In this document: positions 6,219 to 8,554 of the stretch, piece by piece
Numbering within the stretch: position 1 is the first letter of the stretch
Layout: the number at the start of each line of letters is the position of its first letter
Assembly: GCA_965652545.1 (NCBI GenBank)
Contig: CBFGWV010000216.1
Span: 1 to 8,554, forward strand
Reading direction: 5' to 3'
Length of the DNA: 8,554 nucleotides
DNA from: CBFGWV01 sp965652545
Lineage (GTDB): Bacteria; Pseudomonadota; Gammaproteobacteria; Competibacterales; Competibacteraceae
The notes under the pieces: model-generated
What the model was told of the DNA's origin: nothing
The model's database searches: none
What the model saw: only the letters and a program-made list of their open reading frames with translations
Program-made: the position numbers and the translations under genes

Positions 6219-6222
6219 GGAG
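6219..6222 (+). promoter_or_regulatory. Ribosome binding site of nadA
   Basis: GGAG ends 10 bases before the ATG at 6233, in the 33-bp gap after nrtR. It supports this start and a two-gene nrtR-nadA transcript; there is no terminator-like structure in the gap. Confidence 0.6.
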
Positions 6223-6232
6223 ACTTGCCCTC

Positions 6233-7315
6233 ATGAGCACCGCACCCCTCATCGACTTCACCCGCGGCTACCGTCTGGCGCCCGTGCAGGTGCCCCCGAT
6301 GGTGGAGGAACAGCTCGAGCCCGGTGAGCGCGACGAGCTGGTCGCCCGCATCACCCGCCTGCTGAAAGCCAACGACGCCAAGCTGGTGGCGCACTACTAC
6401 ACCTCGCCCGAGTTGCAGGAGCTGGCCGACGCCACCGGCGGGTACGTCTCCGACTCCCTGGACATGGCGCGTTTCGGCACCGAGTGCGACGCCTCGACCC
6501 TGGTGGTCGCCGGCGTGCGTTTCATGGGCGAGACGGCCAAGATCCTCAACCCGGAGAAGCGGGTAATCATGCCCGACCTGGAGGCCAACTGCTCGCTGGA
6601 CATCGGTTGTCCGCCGGAGGATTTCAACGCCTTCTGCAACGACCATCCCGAGCGTACCGTGGTCGTCTACGCCAACACTTCGGCGGCCGTGAAGGCCCGC
6701 GCCGACTGGATGGCCACCTCCGGCATCGCGCTCGATCTGGTCCGACACCTGCACGAGCGCGGCGAGAAGATTCTCTGGGCCCCCGACAAGCACCTGGGCG
6801 CCTGGGTGCAGCGAGAAACCGGCGCCGACGTGCTGTTGTGGGACGGCGCCTGCGTGGTCCACGAGGCATTCAAGGCCGACGGCTTGCTCGCGCTGAAGGC
6901 CGAACACCCCACGGCAAAGGTGCTGGTCCACCCCGAATCGCCGGCCGATGTCGTTGCGCTGGCCGATGTGGTCGGCTCGACCACCGCGCTGATCAAAGCG
7001 GTGCGGGAGATAGACGCCGACACCTTCATCGTGGCGACCGACCGCGGCATCTTCCACAAGATGCGCGAAGTCGCACCGGAGAAGCTGCTGCTGGAGGCCC
7101 CCACCATGGGCAAGGGCGCCACCTGCGTCAGTTGTGCGCACTGCCCGTGGATGGCCATGAACGGCTTGCGCAGCCTCGCCGCCGTGCTGGAGAGCGGGCG
7201 CAACGAGATCCACGTCGAGCGGGCGATCCGCGAGCGCGCCGTGCGCCCCATCCGCCGGCTGCTGGACTTCGCCGCCAGCCGCAAGCAGGTGGTGATGGGC
7301 AACAACGACGCCTAG
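6233..7315 (+). CDS. nadA: NadA, quinolinate synthase
   Basis: NadA condenses iminoaspartate (made by L-aspartate oxidase NadB) with dihydroxyacetone phosphate to quinolinate, the precursor of NAD in de novo synthesis; it is a cytoplasmic [4Fe-4S] enzyme. The 360-residue protein has the family motifs VAHYYTSPELQELAD (52-66), GYVSDSL (70-76), VVAGVRFMGETAKIL (91-105), MPDLEANCSLD (113-123), VVVYANTSAAVKA, and CVSCAHCPWM (298-307). The cluster ligands Cys120, Cys207 and Cys304 have exactly the spacing (87 and 97) of Cys113, Cys200 and Cys297 in E. coli NadA, so the enzyme should be active. It is the second gene after nrtR and is probably co-transcribed from the operator-covered promoter. No nadB or nadC lies in the window; they must be elsewhere or beyond the end. 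Confidence 0.98.
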   Translation: MSTAPLIDFTRGYRLAPVQVPPMVEEQLEPGERDELVARITRLLKANDAKLVAHYYTSPELQELADATGGYVSDSLDMARFGTECDASTLVVAGVRFMGETAKILNPEKRVIMPDLEANCSLDIGCPPEDFNAFCNDHPERTVVVYANTSAAVKARADWMATSGIALDLVRHLHERGEKILWAPDKHLGAWVQRETGADVLLWDGACVVHEAFKADGLLALKAEHPTAKVLVHPESPADVVALADVVGSTTALIKAVREIDADTFIVATDRGIFHKMREVAPEKLLLEAPTMGKGATCVSCAHCPWMAMNGLRSLAAVLESGRNEIHVERAIRERAVRPIRRLLDFAASRKQVVMGNNDA

Positions 7316-7406
7316 TACAACGCCCTAATACAAAAGCCTCACACGACCCCATACTTTCGACCACAATACGGAGACGTACCCGTGTTCTCAGGGGTGGGAG
7401 GTGTGC
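7316..7406 (+). other. Intergenic gap between nadA and the GGDEF/ATPase gene
   Basis: This 91-bp gap is noticeably AT-richer than its neighbours. It contains a short imperfect direct repeat, CTAGTACAA (7312-7320) and CTAATACAA (7325-7333), and a TAATAC hexamer that resembles a -10 but lacks a -35. No terminator hairpin is visible after nadA, so read-through into the next gene is possible. Confidence 0.4.
7397..7401 (+). promoter_or_regulatory. Ribosome binding site deciding the start at 7407
   Basis: GGAGG sits 5 bases before GTG 7407, whereas GTG 7401 in the same frame would overlap it. A second GGAG at 7370-7373 precedes GTG 7382, but that start opens a different frame with no recognisable protein. 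Confidence 0.6.
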
Positions 7407-8554
7407 GTGTCGGATTGGGGGACATCCAGCAGGGACGCCGCTGTATCGCCGCGACCGGTCGAGCTGGATTACCTGGCCGACCTGCTTCGCATCGAGTGCG
7501 CGCGCACCGCCCGCTATGGGCAGAGCCTGGCGCTCGCCATCCTCAGCGGCTACGGGGCGGACGATGCGGTGATCCGTTCGCGCCTGCGCCGCTCCGACAT
7601 CCTGGTGGCCTTGTCCAACCAGCGCGCGGCGGTCATCCTGCCGCACACCAGCGCCGAGCAGGCAAGCGCGGTCATCCGCCGGCTTCGCCAGACACCGTCG
7701 GCAGCGGGCTCACCGCTGCGTGCCGGCCTGGCGCAGTACCCTAACCCTTGCGCCGATGCCGCCGCGCTGATCGAGACCGCCCTCGACGGCAGCCGTCCCC
7801 TGCCCCCGCTGGCGATCGACACACCCCCGCCAGCGGCCGACCACGAGCGCGACCCGCTGACCGGGGTGCGCACCCGCGATGCCTTGATGCGCCGCCTGGA
7901 TGAGGAGGCGGCACGCAACCGTCGCTACCAGCAGCCATACGCGGCGCTGCTGCTGGATGCCGATCATTTCAAGAGCATCAACGATGCCTTCGGCCATCAG
8001 CGCGGCGATCAGGTTCTGGCCGAGCTGGCGCAACGGCTGCGGCACATACACCGCGCTTGCGACGAAGTGTTCCGCTACGGGGGCGATGAGTTCGTCGTGC
8101 TCCTGCCCCAGACCGCACGGGAGCAAGCCGTCGCCTTCGCGCAGCGTCTGGTCAACACCATGCGCACCACGCCACTGGCCGGTGACCCGCCGCTGACCCT
8201 GACCTTGAGCGTTGGCGTCGCCGCCTTTCCCGAGGACGGCGACCAGCCCGAGGAGGTTCTCGCCGCCGCCGACCGACGCCACTACCAGGCCAAGCGCGCC
8301 GGGCGCGATCTGTGGGTGTCGGCAGAGCAGGAGAACGCCGATCACGACCGGTTGCTGGCGCCCGAACGCCTGGTCGAGCGCGACAGCGCCAATGAAGGCC
8401 TGGCCCGTTTTCTCGTCACGCTGCCGCGCGCCGACCGCGGCCTGCTGACCCTTCAGGGCGAGGCCGGCAGCGGTCGCAGCCGGTTTCTTGCCGATGCCAC
8501 CCGCCAGGCGCGCCTGCAAGGCTTCTGCGTGCTGCCGGTGCATGCCAGGCCGGC
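7407..8554 (+). CDS. Tandem GGDEF diguanylate cyclase fused to a STAND/AAA-type ATPase (3' end beyond window)
   Basis: The frame is open from 7329 to the window end; GTG 7407 is chosen for its GGAGG. The 382 visible residues show three parts. Residues about 15-140 look like a degenerate GGDEF domain (YLADLLRIECARTARYGQSL, then RRSD-ILVAL-SNQRA at 61-74, AVILPHT, and AGLAQYP). Residues about 148-315 are an intact GGDEF domain: DPLTG (149-153), metal-site LDADHFK with Asp184, NDAFGHQRGD, I-site RACD (216-219), GGDEF (225-229) and SVGVAAFP. This domain should make c-di-GMP from two GTP and be product-inhibited. From about 325 a STAND/AAA_16-like ATPase begins (APERLVERDSANEGLARFL), with a Walker A-like GEAGSGRS (351-358). 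No membrane segment is visible. A TPR or other repeat region often follows such ATPases, but lies outside the window. The overall architecture is not one I can name. Confidence 0.88.
   Translation, partial: MSDWGTSSRDAAVSPRPVELDYLADLLRIECARTARYGQSLALAILSGYGADDAVIRSRLRRSDILVALSNQRAAVILPHTSAEQASAVIRRLRQTPSAAGSPLRAGLAQYPNPCADAAALIETALDGSRPLPPLAIDTPPPAADHERDPLTGVRTRDALMRRLDEEAARNRRYQQPYAALLLDADHFKSINDAFGHQRGDQVLAELAQRLRHIHRACDEVFRYGGDEFVVLLPQTAREQAVAFAQRLVNTMRTTPLAGDPPLTLTLSVGVAAFPEDGDQPEEVLAAADRRHYQAKRAGRDLWVSAEQENADHDRLLAPERLVERDSANEGLARFLVTLPRADRGLLTLQGEAGSGRSRFLADATRQARLQGFCVLPVHARP

Noticed and set aside
5744..7213. 489-residue minus-strand open frame opposite nrtR and nadA
   Set aside because: Length alone is not evidence at this GC content. 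The plus strand encodes NadA with all cluster cysteines correctly spaced and a full NrtR; the antisense product shows no recognisable motif.
7325..7333. CTAGTACAA/CTAATACAA short repeat as an operator or insertion scar
   Set aside because: Two imperfect 9-bp copies partly overlapping the nadA stop, without symmetry or a flanking element, could easily be chance.
7382..7744. GTG start at 7382 with GGAG at 7370-7373, giving a 120-residue frame
   Set aside because: The product is Pro/Arg/Gly-rich without a recognisable fold and stops within the region where the frame beginning at 7407 encodes a coherent GGDEF-like domain.
7710..8543. 277-residue minus-strand open frame opposite the GGDEF gene
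   Set aside because: The plus-strand frame carries complete GGDEF, I-site and P-loop motifs; the antisense frame is a by-product of GC-rich third positions.

Overview
The window is GC-rich bacterial DNA, tightly packed with genes. The order yebC-ruvC-ruvA-ruvB-ybgC-tolQ-tolR-tolA on the minus strand is the arrangement typical of Gammaproteobacteria, so the source is most likely a high-GC gammaproteobacterium. I cannot resolve the genus from sequence alone. There are no RNA genes, mobile elements or CRISPR arrays that I can support.

Minus-strand block (5403 down to 1, cut by the window start): yebC (translation factor/regulator), the RuvC resolvase and RuvAB branch migrase (Holliday-junction processing), then the YbgC thioesterase and TolQ-TolR-TolA, the proton-driven inner-membrane part of the Tol-Pal envelope system. 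Stop/start overlaps or gaps of a few bases (yebC/ruvC, ruvC/ruvA, ybgC/tolQ, tolQ/tolR, tolR/tolA) indicate translational coupling. Only the ruvA-ruvB gap (55 bp) and ruvB-ybgC gap (88 bp) are larger. TolA is truncated by the window edge inside its coiled-coil domain, which is encoded by a 24-bp periodic repeat.

Divergent plus-strand block (5564 to the end): a Nudix-related transcriptional regulator of the NrtR family, then nadA (quinolinate synthase) 33 bp downstream, then after 91 bp a large signalling protein cut by the window end. The 160-bp divergent intergenic region holds a sigma70-like promoter in which two 17-bp inverted repeats of the form RGTGT-N7-ACACT, exactly 23 bp apart, cover the -35/-10 spacer and the start-site region. 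This looks like a self-contained NAD-sensing circuit: NrtR would repress itself and nadA.

The last gene is the most unusual object. It has a degenerate GGDEF-like domain that lost its signature (SNQRA) but kept an RxxD at the I-site position, then an intact GGDEF diguanylate cyclase domain with its own I-site, then the start of a STAND/AAA-type ATPase whose Walker A lysine is replaced by arginine. Its position after nrtR-nadA raises the untested possibility of a link between NAD status and c-di-GMP signalling.
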